64,000 bases of DNA from Syntrophotalea acetylenica (GCF_001888165.1 NZ_CP015455.1:496001-560000); one strand, 5' to 3'. Shown: positions 44,378 to 55,112, numbered from the stretch's first letter. A program made the numbers and translations. Notes: generated from the letters alone by a model not told the origin.

Positions 44378-45034
44378 ATGAAGCTCGGTATCCTCGGCGG
44401 CACTTTCAACCCTGTCCATACGGCGCATCTGCGCATCGCCGAGGAGGTGCGGGAGCGCTGCGGGCTCGACCGGATTCTGTTTGTCCCGGCAGCGACACCG
44501 CCGCACAAGGAATTGGCCGGGGCGATTCCGTTTGCCGACCGATATGCCATGGTGGCCGCGGCCATTGCCGACAATCCGGATTTTGTGGCCACCGATCTGG
44601 AAAACCGGCGCGCGGGGAAAAGTTATTCGGTTCACACCCTGGAACTGTTGCACGAAGAATATCCGCAGGATACGTTTTATTTTATCATCGGCATGGATTC
44701 CTATCGATCTCTTGGCATCTGGAAGGACTTCCCGCGCCTTTTCGAGCTTGCCAATCTGGTGGTTGCGGCGCGTCCGGGGATCCCCTGCAAGGATCCGCTG
44801 GCATTGCTGCCCGTTGTCATCCGGGATCAGTTCTGTTACCATGAAAGCGCTCACATGCTGCGGCATCGCAGCGGCAATATAGTGGTTTTCTTCGAGGAAA
44901 CCTATCTCGATATTTCTTCGACGCAGATACGGCGACTGGTGTCGGAAGGGCGCTCCATCCGTTATCTGCTGCCGACCGCGGTCGAACATTATATTTACCG
45001 ACACGGCCTCTATCATAACGACGAAAGGTTCTGA
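44378..45034 (+). CDS. nadD: nicotinate-nucleotide adenylyltransferase
   Basis: 218 residues. Nucleotidyltransferase signature GILGGTFNPVHTAHL (HxxH class) at the start, FVPAATPPHKE, and the C-terminal ISSTQIRRLVSEGRSIRYLL. It transfers AMP to NaMN in NAD synthesis. The gene stop is four bases before the TTG start of rsfS. The heptamer array lies in its leader. Confidence 0.94.
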   Translation: MKLGILGGTFNPVHTAHLRIAEEVRERCGLDRILFVPAATPPHKELAGAIPFADRYAMVAAAIADNPDFVATDLENRRAGKSYSVHTLELLHEEYPQDTFYFIIGMDSYRSLGIWKDFPRLFELANLVVAARPGIPCKDPLALLPVVIRDQFCYHESAHMLRHRSGNIVVFFEETYLDISSTQIRRLVSEGRSIRYLLPTAVEHYIYRHGLYHNDERF

Positions 45035-45038
45035 TATT

Positions 45039-45398
45039 TTGCAAGCCAAACATCAGGCGCTGCTGTGCGCCGCATACGCTCTGGACAAGAAAGCTTTTAA
45101 TGTGCGCCTGCTGGATGTCGGCGGCCAGTCGTCGCTGACTGATTTTCTGCTGATTGTTTCCGGCGGTTCGGACCGTCAGGTACAGGCGATTGCCGAGGCT
45201 GTCGAACTGGGCATGAAAAAGGAGCACAATGTGTTGCCGCTGGCCGTCGAAGGCAAGCAGGAGGGCCGCTGGGTGCTGCTCGATTACGGTGATGTCATGG
45301 TGCACGTTTTCCAGCAACCGGTTCGCCAGTATTATGATCTCGAGGGCCTGTGGCCCGATGCGCCCGAAGTGCCTGTCGAGGAAATCGAGGAGGCATGA
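45039..45398 (+). CDS. rsfS: ribosomal silencing factor RsfS
   Basis: 119 residues, TTG start at 45039 with AAAGG upstream. Core motifs: DIGG-like LLDVGGQSSLTDFLLIVSGG, RQVQAIAEAVE, and the end WVLLDYGDVMVHVF. It binds L14 and blocks subunit joining when nutrients are short. The stop overlaps the rlmH start (ATGA). Confidence 0.93.
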   Translation: MQAKHQALLCAAYALDKKAFNVRLLDVGGQSSLTDFLLIVSGGSDRQVQAIAEAVELGMKKEHNVLPLAVEGKQEGRWVLLDYGDVMVHVFQQPVRQYYDLEGLWPDAPEVPVEEIEEA

Positions 45399-45865
45399 AG
45401 CTCAGCCTGGTCTGTGTCGGCCGCCTTTCGATCGGGTTTTTGCGGGAGGGGGTCGCGGACTATGAAGCGAGGCTGAAGCGTTATGCGCCCTTGCGGGTCC
45501 TGGAGCTGAAAGAGGAGAAGGGCGGGAAAAACGATCCGACTTTTATTCGTCGTCAGGAAGGGCGGCGCATTCTGGAAAAAATTCCGGAGGGGGCGTTTGT
45601 CATCGCGCTGGACGAGCGCGGAAGCTCCCTGTCGTCCGAGGACCTGGCCGGAATGCTCGAACGCCACATGCTGCAGGGCACCCCCGAGCTGATGCTGGTC
45701 ATCGGCGGCGCTTATGGTCTTTGCGACGCGGTCAGGCAGCGTGCCGATCTGGTGCTGTCCCTGTCAGCCATGACCCTGACTCATCAGATGGCCCGGCTGT
45801 TGCTCATGGAGCAGCTATATCGTGGCTTCACCATTGTCCGAAACGAACCGTATCATAACCGTTGA
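45395..45865 (+). CDS. rlmH: 23S rRNA pseudouridine-1915 N3-methyltransferase RlmH
   Basis: 156 residues, the usual length for this SPOUT knot methyltransferase. SAM-binding knot motifs: VIALDERGSSLSSEDLA, LVIGGAYGLCDAVRQRA and LTHQMARLLLMEQLYRGFTI, ending in the conserved PYHNR. It acts on helix 69 of 70S ribosomes. Overlaps rsfS by four bases. Confidence 0.96.
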   Translation: MKLSLVCVGRLSIGFLREGVADYEARLKRYAPLRVLELKEEKGGKNDPTFIRRQEGRRILEKIPEGAFVIALDERGSSLSSEDLAGMLERHMLQGTPELMLVIGGAYGLCDAVRQRADLVLSLSAMTLTHQMARLLLMEQLYRGFTIVRNEPYHNR

Positions 45866-45919
45866 CGTTCCGTCTGGCCATCGGCAAGCCTTGCGGCCAT
45901 ACCGAAGCAGGAGAAAATC

Positions 45920-47275
45920 ATGATTCTGATGGCGTTCATTTTCCTATTGCTGATCATCTTCTTTCTGCTGTTCTATATTCTCAACCCTCAGACCATCGCG
46001 GTGTTTTACTGGTTCGGCAACGAAGTTACGGCCTCGCTCGCGGTGGTTGTTGCGGCTTCGGTCCTTTCGGGGCTGCTGATTGGCTACCTGCTCTACATTT
46101 ACGGCGCTACCGGGCATTTGCTGCGCGACTGGCGCCGCCGGCGGCTGGAGAAGCGCAGCCGCAGCGTCATGGACCTCTATCATCAGGGCATGGGGCGGCT
46201 GGTCTCGGGGGATCTTAAAAAGGCTCGACGGCGGCTGCTCAAAGCCCATGCCCAGGATGGGGGACAGGTCGATGTGCTGCTGGCTCTGGCACGGGTATGC
46301 CGGGAGGAGGGGAATCTTTCCGAAGCGCTGGAATATCTGCTTCGGGCCCGCCGGCAGTCCTCGGACAGCCTGCAGGTTCTTTTTGTCCTGGCCGAAACCT
46401 ATCTGGCCGCCGGACAGGGCGACGAGGCGATAGCGGTTTACCGCTCGATTCTGGCGGTAGAGCCGGACAACCTCGAAGCGTTGCGTCGGCTGCGGGATCT
46501 GCATATGCGGGCGGAACTCTGGAACGAAGCCCTCGATCTTCAGAAACGACTGCAACGCAAGCTTGGCGGTACGCCCCAGGACGAGGATTTGCGCATTCAG
46601 GCTGGACTGCGGCTTGAAACGGCACGGGTGAGCCTGGAAGCCGGCCGGGCCGATTCGGCGGTGTCGGATCTCAAGGCGTTGGTCAAGGATCAGCCGGACT
46701 TTGTGCCTGCGCGGGTGCTGCTTGGCGATGCTTACGAAGTCTCCGCCCGCCCGGCGGAAGCTGCTTCGGTCTGGCAGGAGGGATACCGGCGTTTCGCAGA
46801 AGCTGTTTTTCTGGCGCGGCTGGAGGATCTGGCCATGGCCAACGAGGATCCCGCCGGGCTGCTTGACTTTTATCGCACTACCGCGCTCAATCGTGCCGAC
46901 GACCTTCTGCTGCGGCTGTTTTACGGCAAGTTCTGCCTGCGGCTGGAGATGGTCGAGGAGGCACTCGAGCAGTTGGCCGAGATCGAAAAAAACGGGGCGG
47001 ATTTTCCGCAAATGCACCTGCTGCTGGCGGAAGCGCATATGCGTCGGCGTCGTCTGGAAGAATCGATCCGCGAATACCGGAAAGTTGTCGGTTTCGAGGG
47101 CGCTCTGAATTTTGGCTATGCCTGCAGCGTTTGCAAAACCGCTTCGGTGGAGTGGAATGGTCGTTGCGAAGGATGTGGCGCCTGGGGCAGCTGCCATCTG
47201 GCGGGCCGTGAGCTGATCAAAAATCCCCCCGCCGGCGAATTGCGCGCCATTCATCATGGGGAGCAAACCGTATGA
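45920..47275 (+). CDS. LapA-LapB-like fusion: membrane anchor, TPR repeats and rubredoxin-type zinc domain
   Basis: 451 residues. Residues 1-80 carry two spans and the LapA/DUF1049-type segment [20 protein letters not shown]. Residues about 85-390 are TPR helices ([40 protein letters not shown]). The C-terminus has the LapB zinc domain [21 protein letters not shown]. LapB (YciM) steers FtsH degradation of LpxC and LPS assembly in E. coli, where LapA and LapB are separate neighbours. Its end overlaps gpmI by four bases. The same role here is an inference. Confidence 0.78.
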   Translation: MILMAFIFLLLIIFFLLFYILNPQTIAVFYWFGNEVTASLAVVVAASVLSGLLIGYLLYIYGATGHLLRDWRRRRLEKRSRSVMDLYHQGMGRLVSGDLKKARRRLLKAHAQDGGQVDVLLALARVCREEGNLSEALEYLLRARRQSSDSLQVLFVLAETYLAAGQGDEAIAVYRSILAVEPDNLEALRRLRDLHMRAELWNEALDLQKRLQRKLGGTPQDEDLRIQAGLRLETARVSLEAGRADSAVSDLKALVKDQPDFVPARVLLGDAYEVSARPAEAASVWQEGYRRFAEAVFLARLEDLAMANEDPAGLLDFYRTTALNRADDLLLRLFYGKFCLRLEMVEEALEQLAEIEKNGADFPQMHLLLAEAHMRRRRLEESIREYRKVVGFEGALNFGYACSVCKTASVEWNGRCEGCGAWGSCHLAGRELIKNPPAGELRAIHHGEQTV

Positions 47276-48813
47276 CCGCGCCGATCCGCCGTCCGGTAAC
47301 CCTTGTCATCCTTGATGGCTGGGGCATCAATCCCGTTTGTGCGCACAACGCCGTGTGCCAGGCCGATACGCCGCGCCTCGATGCCCTGCTGCGTGATTGG
47401 CCCCGGGCAAAGCTTGGCGCTTCCGGTCTGGATGTCGGACTGCCTGACGGGCAGATGGGCAATTCGGAGGTCGGGCATCTGAATATCGGTGCCGGCCGCA
47501 TCGTCTACCAGGATCTGACCCGCATCAGTCTCAGTATCGAAACCGGGGAATTTTACCAGAATTCTGAATTGCTGCGGGTCATGCAGGCGGTGTTTCAGTC
47601 CGGTGGCAAGCTGCACCTTATGGGACTGTTGTCGGATGGCGGGGTACATTCGCATAACACTCATCTCTATGCCCTGGTCGATATGGCGCATCGGGTGGGG
47701 ATCAGGCAGATCTGCATTCATGCCTTTATGGACGGGCGCGACACGCCACCGAAGAGCGGGGCAGCATACCTTGCCCAGCTCGAGGAAAAACTTGCGGAAA
47801 TTGGCGCCGGACAGATCGCTACCGTGATAGGCCGCTACTGGGCCATGGATCGGGACAATCGCTGGGAGCGGGTGGCGCGGGCCTACCGGGCCATGACCGA
47901 AGGCCTTGGCTCCAGCTATTGCGATAGCGCGGCGGCAATCAACGCTGCCTATGCCGGCGGCCAGACCGACGAGTTTGTCGAACCGTGCGTTATAACAAGG
48001 GATAACCCCTGCACGGTGGCCGACGGCGACGGCATGATCTTCTTCAATTTCCGCGCGGACCGGGCCCGGCAAATCACCCGGGCTTTCACGGAGACCGGCT
48101 TTCATGGTTTTGACCGGGGCAGAACACCGCGGCTTTGCGATTACGTCTGCCTTACCGAGTACGACGCAACCTTCAATCTGCCGGTGGCCTTTCCGCCGCA
48201 GACCTGTCCGGACCTGCTCGGAGAAGTGGTCTCCAGGGCCGGACTGCGTCAATTGAGGATCGCTGAAACCGAAAAATACGCGCATGTCACGTTTTTTTTC
48301 AACGGCGGACGCGAAGAACCTTTTGACGGCGAGGAAAGGGTCCTGATCCCCTCTCCCAAGGATGTTCCAACCTACGATCTCAAACCGCAGATGAGCGCTG
48401 TGGCGGTGACCGACGCCATGCTCGAAAAAGTGGCCGCCGGGCGATACGATTTTATCGTTCTCAATTTTGCCAATCCCGACATGGTCGGGCATACCGGCGT
48501 GGAAAGCGCTGCCATCACCGCCATGGAGACCGTCGATCGGTGTGTCGGTCGGGTGGCGGATGCGGTGCTCGCCGCCGGCGGAAGCCTGGTCATTACATCC
48601 GACCATGGCAACTGCGAACAGATGCTGGACGACAAGGGCGCACCCCATACCGCCCACACCACCAACCCGGTGCCGGTCATTCTGATCGATCCGCAGTGGC
48701 GCGATGCGACGTTGCGCGACGGCATTCTGGCCGATCTGGCTCCTACGCTGCTGGCAATGCTGGGGCTGGATAAACCGGCCGCCATGACGGGTCGCAGCCT
48801 GCTGGAAAAATAG
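47272..48813 (+). CDS. gpmI: 2,3-bisphosphoglycerate-independent phosphoglycerate mutase
   Basis: 513 residues, normal for iPGM. The phosphatase domain supplies VILDGWG (Asp), the Ser nucleophile in [16 protein letters not shown], and the C-terminal [12 protein letters not shown] and [10 protein letters not shown] (Asp, His). The phosphotransferase domain is inserted ([18 protein letters not shown]). It is Mn2+-dependent and converts 3- to 2-phosphoglycerate. Confidence 0.96.
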   Translation: MTAPIRRPVTLVILDGWGINPVCAHNAVCQADTPRLDALLRDWPRAKLGASGLDVGLPDGQMGNSEVGHLNIGAGRIVYQDLTRISLSIETGEFYQNSELLRVMQAVFQSGGKLHLMGLLSDGGVHSHNTHLYALVDMAHRVGIRQICIHAFMDGRDTPPKSGAAYLAQLEEKLAEIGAGQIATVIGRYWAMDRDNRWERVARAYRAMTEGLGSSYCDSAAAINAAYAGGQTDEFVEPCVITRDNPCTVADGDGMIFFNFRADRARQITRAFTETGFHGFDRGRTPRLCDYVCLTEYDATFNLPVAFPPQTCPDLLGEVVSRAGLRQLRIAETEKYAHVTFFFNGGREEPFDGEERVLIPSPKDVPTYDLKPQMSAVAVTDAMLEKVAAGRYDFIVLNFANPDMVGHTGVESAAITAMETVDRCVGRVADAVLAAGGSLVITSDHGNCEQMLDDKGAPHTAHTTNPVPVILIDPQWRDATLRDGILADLAPTLLAMLGLDKPAAMTGRSLLEK

Positions 48814-48840
48814 TCTGCAATCAACCACAGGCGAGGACAA

Positions 48841-49584
48841 ATGCTGGCGGATTTGTGCACCGGATTGAAAGGACTGTTCGATCTGCTGCTGCCGGCCTGC
48901 TGTCCGTTGTGCGGCGTCCTGCTTGCCGGCGGCGCAAGCCAGGGGTTCTGCCCGGACTGCCTTGAAGGCTTCCGGCCTCTTGACCGGTCCCACTGTCCGC
49001 GCTGTGCCCTGCCTTATCCCGCGCCGTCGGGCAGCAATCATTTGTGTGAAAGCTGTCTACGTCAGGATCCCCCCTTTGTCTGGACACGTTGTCTGGGCCT
49101 TTACGAACAGACGCTACGCGCAGCGGTGCACCGCTTCAAATTTCAGAATGCCGTGCATCTGGACCGCCCTCTCGCCAGGTTGCTGGCGGCCAGCCTCGAA
49201 GATGTTCCCCGCGGTTTCCGGCCCGATGTGCTGGTTGCGGTTCCTCTGCACCGGCGGCGTCTGCAGGCCCGTACCTACAATCATTCGTTGCTGCTGGCGC
49301 GTGAACTGGGACGGCTCTGGAAAATTCCCGCGCCGGGTCGGTTGTTGCGCCGGGTCCGGCCAACCCTGCCGCAGCAGGGGCTGTCGGCGAAGCTGCGGCG
49401 GCGCAATCTCAGGGGCGCGTTTGCGCTGACCCGCCCACTCGAAGGCGAACGGATTTTGCTGGTGGACGATGTTCTTACCACCGGGGCCACTGCCAGGGAA
49501 TGTGCCGCGACGCTGCTTGCCGGCGGTGCGTCCCGGGTCGCGGTGGCGGTGCTGGCGCGCGCCCGTTTGCATCAATTGCTGTGA
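48841..49584 (+). CDS. ComF-family phosphoribosyltransferase-like protein
   Basis: 247 residues. N-terminal zinc finger with four CxxC-type pairs (CCPLCGVLL, CPDC, CPRCALP, CESC), then the PRTase fold with the PRPP loop LLVDDVLTTGATARECA. ComF helps DNA uptake in competent bacteria; related GntX works in gluconate use in E. coli, so the role is uncertain. It follows gpmI by 27 bases. Confidence 0.88.
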   Translation: MLADLCTGLKGLFDLLLPACCPLCGVLLAGGASQGFCPDCLEGFRPLDRSHCPRCALPYPAPSGSNHLCESCLRQDPPFVWTRCLGLYEQTLRAAVHRFKFQNAVHLDRPLARLLAASLEDVPRGFRPDVLVAVPLHRRRLQARTYNHSLLLARELGRLWKIPAPGRLLRRVRPTLPQQGLSAKLRRRNLRGAFALTRPLEGERILLVDDVLTTGATARECAATLLAGGASRVAVAVLARARLHQLL

Positions 49585-49626
49585 CGGATCCAGTCTCCTT
49601 CCCGTCCGGGGTCCATAAGGTTGCCC

Positions 49627-50277
49627 ATGAAAAATTCATTGATGTTTATGTACCATCGGTTGGTACGGCATTTCGGGCCGTTGCATTGGTGGCCGGCCGA
49701 CAGCCCGTTTGAGGTCGTAATCGGGGCGTTTTTGACCCAGAACACGGCCTGGCGCAACGTGGAACAGGCGATTGCGGCCCTCAAACAGCACATCCCTCTG
49801 ACTCCCGCGGCGCTTTGCGCGCTGCCGAAGGAAACGCTGGAAGCCCTGATTCGGCCGGCGGGATTTTTCCGTCAGAAAGCACAGCGCCTGCAGCTTTTCG
49901 CCCAGGTGCTGCAGGAGCGTTATCAGGGTGATCTGGATGCCATGCTGTCCGGCCCGCTGCCGCGGGTGCGGCAGGAGCTGCTTGCTTTCAAGGGCATCGG
50001 GCCGGAAACCGCGGATTCCATTCTGCTGTACGCGGCGCAGCGCCCGAGCTTTGTTGTGGATGCCTATACCCGGCGCCTGCTGCAGCGTTACGGGCTATTG
50101 CGGGGCATTGAAAATCATGAAGAGATCCGCGCTCTTTTCATGGACCACCTCCCGCATCAGGCCGCGTTGTTCAACGAGTTTCATGCCCTGGTTGTCGAAC
50201 AATGCAAGACCTTCTGCCGCAAGCGGCCGCTGTGCGAATCCTGTCCTCTGCAATCCCGCTGCGCCGCGCGGCTCTGA
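49627..50277 (+). CDS. endonuclease III-like HhH-GPD DNA glycosylase
   Basis: 216 residues. Helix-hairpin-helix LLAFKGIGPETADSILLYA with catalytic Asp in FVVDAYTRRLLQRY, and a C-terminal 4Fe-4S set CKTFCRKRPLCESCPLQSRC. The EndoIII catalytic Lys position is replaced within GIGPETADSILLY, so it may be a monofunctional glycosylase of the type called endonuclease III-related (MIG/AlkA-like, GPETADS). It removes damaged bases. Start ATG 49627 has AAGG; TTG 49621 is an alternative. Confidence 0.85.
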   Translation: MKNSLMFMYHRLVRHFGPLHWWPADSPFEVVIGAFLTQNTAWRNVEQAIAALKQHIPLTPAALCALPKETLEALIRPAGFFRQKAQRLQLFAQVLQERYQGDLDAMLSGPLPRVRQELLAFKGIGPETADSILLYAAQRPSFVVDAYTRRLLQRYGLLRGIENHEEIRALFMDHLPHQAALFNEFHALVVEQCKTFCRKRPLCESCPLQSRCAARL

Positions 50278-50366
50278 TATCTGTACCGATCCGGTCAAGG
50301 CCGGCAGTCGCCACGAATAACCGCGGACACGCTCCGTATAACTGTCGCTGAGCAGGTTTTAATGGC

Positions 50367-52518
50367 ATGGACAAACCTTGCAGACCACATCAGCTGTGGT
50401 ACAAGGTTAAGCATGTCCTCCCCCTTCATTTACTGCTGCTGGAAGATTCCGAGGATGAAGCTCTGTCGCTGGTGCGGGAACTGAGCCGCCACGGCTACGC
50501 CCTCGCCTGGGAAAGAGTCGACACGGCCGAAGCCTTGCAGGCCGCCCTTGCCCGGGGCAGTTGGGATGTGGTTATCTGCGACTGGTCCCAGCAGCGTCTC
50601 CGCCTGCGGGCGGCCTTCGAGATTCTGCAATCCAGCGGGCAGGATTTGCCTTTTATCATCCTTCGCGGGGGTACCGAGGACGAAACCGCCGACGAAGTCA
50701 TGGGCGGCGCTGCTCATGGCTATGTCAGCAAAGACAACCTGGCTTCTTTGCCCGCCGTCATCGAAAAGCAACTGCAGCATGCCGCGGGGCGACGCTGCAG
50801 CGCGGAACGGGACGGGCGTAACAACGATGGGTTGTTTCGTTCCATTTTTCAGAATGCCCTTGCCGGCATGGCCACCGTATCTCCCGAGGGCCGTTTTTTA
50901 CAGGTGAACCCGGCCTTGTGCCGGATGCTCGGTTACAGTGAAGATATATTGCTGGAGAAATCCGTCCTTGAAATCACCCATGCCGCCGATGTTGCCTTTA
51001 CCCGCGATCTGATCAGGGAAATGCGGAGTGGTGGCCAAATTTCCCGGGATTATGAAAAGCGTTATATCTGCCGCAATGGCGAAGTCCTCTGGGCACATGT
51101 CGCGACCTCCTGTATTTCTCATGAAGACGGGACCTTGAGTTGCCTCGTCCTGCTGGTCACCGATATCACCCCCCATCATCAAGCCCGTCAAAAAGCCCAT
51201 CAGTTGGCCTACTTCGACAGTTTGACCGGATTGCCCAACAGGCAGCTGTTCTGTGAGCACCGTCATGGATGCCTGATTCAGGCTCGCCGCGAGCGGACCT
51301 CCCTGGGGGTGCTGACCATAGATATCGACCGTTTCAAGGGGGTTAACAATTCCTTCGGTTACGAGTCGGGGGATGCCATGCTCAAAACGGTCAGCCAGCG
51401 TCTGCAGGATTGCCTGGCCCGCCAAGACGTTCTGGCGCGGTTGGGCAGCGATGAATTCGCTGTCGTGGTTTCCCACGCCAGGTCCCAGGATGAATATTCG
51501 GTACTTGCCCAGAAGCTTCTCAACAGTTTGTCGGAGCCCATTGCTCTGGATGGCCAGAGGGTTTACTGTTCGGTGTGTATCGGTATCGCGCTGTTCCCTC
51601 TGGACGGTGTCGAGGTCGATGTGCTGCTGAAAAACGCTGCGACCGCCATGCATCAGGCCAAACAAAGGGGGCCGAAAAATTACCAGTTTTTTTCAAAAGG
51701 CATGAATCGCATGGCCCGGGAAAGGCTCGAAGTCGAGGCCGGATTGCGTCGTTCGCTGGACCTTGGCCAGCTCGCGCTTCACTATCAACCCAAGATCGAT
51801 CTGAAAACCGGCAGGGTCGTGGCCATGGAGGCGCTGCTGCGCTGGGAATCACCGGAACTCGGCAGGATCAGTCCTTTACGTTTTGTCCCTCTTGCAGAAG
51901 AGACAGGACTGATCCTGCCCATCGGTGACTGGGTACTGGAGACGGCCTGCATGCAGGGCGCGGCCTGGCACCGTCAGGGGTTCTCCAGCTTGCGCATGGC
52001 GGTCAACATTTCCCCGCGGCAGTTCCCGCCAGAGGGATTTTGTGGCGCGTCTCGACGGCGTACTGCGGCGGAGCGGATTTGATCCCGGTCTGCTGGAACT
52101 GGAACTGACCGAAAACCTGGTCATGGAAAAATCCGAGGAGACGCTCCTGACCCTGATCGATATCAAGGCGCGTGGCATCAAACTCGCTATCGATGATTTT
52201 GGTACCGGGTACAGCATGCTCAGCTATCTCAAGCACTTTCCCATCGACCGTCTCAAGATCGATCGCAGCTTCGTGCAGGACATCCCGATGTATGCTGACG
52301 ATGCGGCGATTACCGAGGCCATCCTCGCCATGGCGCGCAGCCTGCGGATCAAGGTCATTGCCGAAGGGGTAGAGACCTGCGAGCAGCTGGCCTTCCTGAA
52401 GGATCGCGGCTGCCAGGAGGGGCAGGGTTATTATTTTTCCCGGCCCATGCCGGCCGATGCCGCGGCTGAATTCCTGTCCGGTCGGTTTCGCTGCCGCAAT
52501 CTGCTCGAAGGCGGCTAG
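50367..52518 (+). pseudogene. REC-PAS-GGDEF-EAL c-di-GMP signalling protein, single-base frameshift
   Basis: The joined product is 716 residues: receiver domain (LLLEDSEDEAL, phospho-Asp in VVICDWSQQ, Lys in YVSKDNL), PAS (about 155-270), GGDEF (RLGSDEFAVVVSH; Gly2 of GGDEF is Ser) and EAL (VVAMEALLRWESPELG). After NISPRQF the frame breaks at the C3 run 52025-52027; removing one C restores RQRDFVARLDGVL and the EAL catalytic tail ([27 protein letters not shown]). All EAL residues are present, so an active phosphodiesterase is possible if the indel is an error. The GSDEF site suggests weak or no cyclase activity. Confidence 0.83.
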
Positions 52519-52659
52519 CCATTATGGCCAGGCAAGCAGATGAGCTACCTGCCGACGACACGGTTTTCCCCCCTGATTGGACGCAAGCATCATGCGGGCC
52601 TATCTTGTCGAGGAGGCTGCTTCTCTGAAAAAACGGGGGCTGGATATCGAGAAGTTAAA

Positions 52660-52684
52660 GGCTGGCGTGAGAGAAACGCCAGCC
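52660..52684. terminator. convergent-gene terminator hairpin
   Basis: GGCTGGCGT and its exact complement around a 7-base loop, between the EAL gene and the Crp-type regulator which point at each other. There is a short T-rich run on the minus side. A 45-codon frame crossing this hairpin is considered fortuitous. Confidence 0.6.
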
Positions 52685-52753
52685 AGCGCAAAAATCCTGG
52701 CCAATTTCTCCGGGGTGATATTCGGGTAGGATTGCCGGCCAACGGATAAACCG

Positions 52754-53422
52754 TTACACATCCGTGCCGTTTTCGAAGGCCGCCAGCAGCTGGATCGATT
52801 TGCCGCTGACCCGGATCATTTCTTCCTCGGAGAGTTTTTTGAGCAGTCGCGAAAAGGTTTCCGGGGTGGTGCCGAGCAGCAGCGCGATTTCCCTTTTGGG
52901 GGCCGGAAGCTGAACCACGCCGGTGCGATGTTTCTGATCCAGGGCGCGCAGGTAGCCCATAAAACGTTGGCGGATGTCGGCGATGGCGAGCTGTTCAACA
53001 CGCTTGAGCATGAACATCAGGCGCTGGGAGAGAATGCCGACCAGGTGCATGGCCAGCTGCGGGGTCTGTTGCAGGCGGGCGAAGAGTTTACCTACGTCGA
53101 TCAGAAGCAGGGAGCAATCTTCCAGCGCAATGGCGTTGACCGGGTAGCGGTTGCGCAAGTCGAGCAGGATTTCCGCAAAAAACTCTCCCGGTTGTACGAA
53201 GCGGATGACGGCTTCCTTGCCGTCTTCGTTGGCCCGGTAGAGTTTAACCCGGCCGCGCAGCAGGAAATGCACGGCGTGTCCGTCCTCCCCTTCAAAAAAT
53301 AAAACTTCCTTGCGGCGGCGTTTCTGAAAAAAGCTGATCTCCTCGATCAGGGTGTAAAGATCGGCGTCGCTGGATCCGAAAAAGCGCTCCAGAAACTGTT
53401 CGATGGCTTTCTGCTGTTCCAT
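52754..53422 (-). CDS. Crp/Fnr-family transcription regulator
   Basis: 222 residues. N-terminal cyclic-nucleotide-binding-type domain (VLFFEGEDGHAVHFLLRGRV, RFVQPGEFFAEILL), dimer helix, and a C-terminal HTH (KREIALLLGTTPETFSRLLK). The N-terminus lacks the Fnr iron-sulfur cysteines and the cAMP-contact Arg/Ser pair is not conserved, so the ligand is unknown. ATG 53422 has AGGAGG. It is 16 bases after the Na/Pi cotransporter gene, suggesting the two form one operon. Confidence 0.85.
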   Translation of the reverse strand: MEQQKAIEQFLERFFGSSDADLYTLIEEISFFQKRRRKEVLFFEGEDGHAVHFLLRGRVKLYRANEDGKEAVIRFVQPGEFFAEILLDLRNRYPVNAIALEDCSLLLIDVGKLFARLQQTPQLAMHLVGILSQRLMFMLKRVEQLAIADIRQRFMGYLRALDQKHRTGVVQLPAPKREIALLLGTTPETFSRLLKKLSEEEMIRVSGKSIQLLAAFENGTDV

Positions 53423-53438
53423 ATCGGTTTCCTCCTGC

Positions 53439-55112
53439 CTATTTCTGACCGGTAATCGCCTGGGCAATGTTGAAGCAATAGCCGCCGATACGTTCAAGAT
53501 AGGCCATGATGTCGATGTACCAGAGCCCCGGTTCGATGGAACAGTCCCGTTCCTGGAGGCGCTGGATTTTTTGTACGCGCATTTTATTGAATTGCAGGTT
53601 GATGCCGGTTTCGTGTTTGTAGGCTTCCTGCATGAAGGTGGCATCGGGCGCGTTGATCTGGACGATGACAAGGTCGAGGAAGGCCAGCACCCGATGCGAC
53701 ATCTGCTCCAGGTCCTTCAGGGAATGGTCGGATAACAGCAGCCTGTTTTCAAACAGCTTCTCCGACAGGTGGGCCAGCTGTTCCACTGCATCGCCTATTT
53801 TTTCGATGTTGTTGGCCATACGGAAGAAACTGTGAATTTCCCGCGCCGAATCCTCGTTGATTTCAAGTTGATAGATCTTGATGAGGTAATGGGTGATTTC
53901 CTTGCGGGCCTGATCGATCCATTTTTCCTGCTCTTTCCATCCGCTCATCATCTCTGGGTTGCGCTGCTTGATGGCGGGGATGACGTTTTCCAGCGTCTGG
54001 CGGGCGGTTTTGGCCATTCGGAGGATTTCGGCTCGTACCTGGGCCAGAGCCGCAATGGGGGATTCGTCATAAAAATCGTTGAACTCGGGAATGGCTTCCG
54101 GGGGCGGTGCCGTTTTGTCCTTGGGCGACAGCATGATCGCCGCTTTTACAAGAACCGGTAAAAAGAGTAGGAAAAACAAAGCGTTGGTAATGTTGAACAA
54201 GGTGTGTCCGTTGGCCAGGTAGCGGCCCACGTACAGGTGCTCGCCATGTAACAGGGCATCGGGTGCGCCAACCCCGGATAGCCGGGTGATTTTTTCGACA
54301 AAAGCGACAAATTGCGGAAAAACCAGCACCATAATGCCTACGCCGATGACGTTGAACATGGTGTGGGCGCGTGCCGTGCGATGAGCCTCGATGTTGGCGG
54401 TGCCGAGGGTGGCGAGTTCGGCGGTGATGGTAGTGCCGATATTCTCGCCCAGCACCAGCGCCATGGCAGCGGGGAAGCTCAACAGCCCCTGGGTCGCCAT
54501 GGTCATGGTGAGCCCGACGGTGGCCGAGGAGCTCTGCACTGCCATGGTCAGCAGGGCTCCGGTCAGAACGCACAGCAGCAGTCCGCCCAGGCTGGCGGGA
54601 TCGAAGCGGGTGAAAAAGGACAGGAAGTTTGGATCGCTTCGCAAAGGCTGCAGTCCATGCTTCATGGTTTCCATGCCCAGAAACAGCAGGCCGAAGCCGA
54701 GAATCACCTCGCCGGCATACCGGTATTTTTTCTGCTTGGAAAAAAAACGCATGGAGACGCCGAGGGCGACGGCCGGCAGGGACAGGCTCGACAGCTTGAA
54801 AGCGATCAGCTGTGAGGTCATGGTGGTGCCGATATTGGCGCCGAGGATGACACCGACCGCCTGCTGCAGGGTCAGCAGACCGGCACTGACAAAACCGATC
54901 AGCATGACAGTGGTGGCCGAGGAGGATTGCACCATGGCGGTCACCAGCGCGCCGGTGGCGCAACCGATGACCCGGTTGGCGGAGATGGCGCAGAGAATTT
55001 TCTTGATGCGGGGACCGGCCGCCATTTGCAGGCCTTCGGTCATGGTCTTCATTCCCAGGACAAACAACCCCAGCCCGCCGATGGTTTCGATGAAAATCCC
55101 GATAAAATGCAA
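53439..55112 (-). CDS. Na+/phosphate cotransporter with PhoU-like tail
   Basis: 557 residues from a TTG start at 55112 (AAGGAGG upstream). Two inverted Na/Pi-II repeats contain QSSSA motifs (MVQSSSATTVMLIGFVSAGL and MAVQSSSATVGLTM) and GANIGTT/GENIGTT. The C-terminal 200 residues are a helical PhoU-like domain (EILRMAKTARQTLENVIPAI, NNIEKIGDAVEQL). It is a sodium-driven phosphate importer of the inner membrane. The downstream Crp-type regulator may respond to it. No pho box was found. Confidence 0.85.
   Translation of the reverse strand: MHFIGIFIETIGGLGLFVLGMKTMTEGLQMAAGPRIKKILCAISANRVIGCATGALVTAMVQSSSATTVMLIGFVSAGLLTLQQAVGVILGANIGTTMTSQLIAFKLSSLSLPAVALGVSMRFFSKQKKYRYAGEVILGFGLLFLGMETMKHGLQPLRSDPNFLSFFTRFDPASLGGLLLCVLTGALLTMAVQSSSATVGLTMTMATQGLLSFPAAMALVLGENIGTTITAELATLGTANIEAHRTARAHTMFNVIGVGIMVLVFPQFVAFVEKITRLSGVGAPDALLHGEHLYVGRYLANGHTLFNITNALFFLLFLPVLVKAAIMLSPKDKTAPPPEAIPEFNDFYDESPIAALAQVRAEILRMAKTARQTLENVIPAIKQRNPEMMSGWKEQEKWIDQARKEITHYLIKIYQLEINEDSAREIHSFFRMANNIEKIGDAVEQLAHLSEKLFENRLLLSDHSLKDLEQMSHRVLAFLDLVIVQINAPDATFMQEAYKHETGINLQFNKMRVQKIQRLQERDCSIEPGLWYIDIMAYLERIGGYCFNIAQAITGQK

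Noticed and set aside
52592-52729. 45-codon frame starting MRAYLVEEAASLKKRG
   Set aside because: No ribosome site, and it runs through the hairpin between convergent genes.
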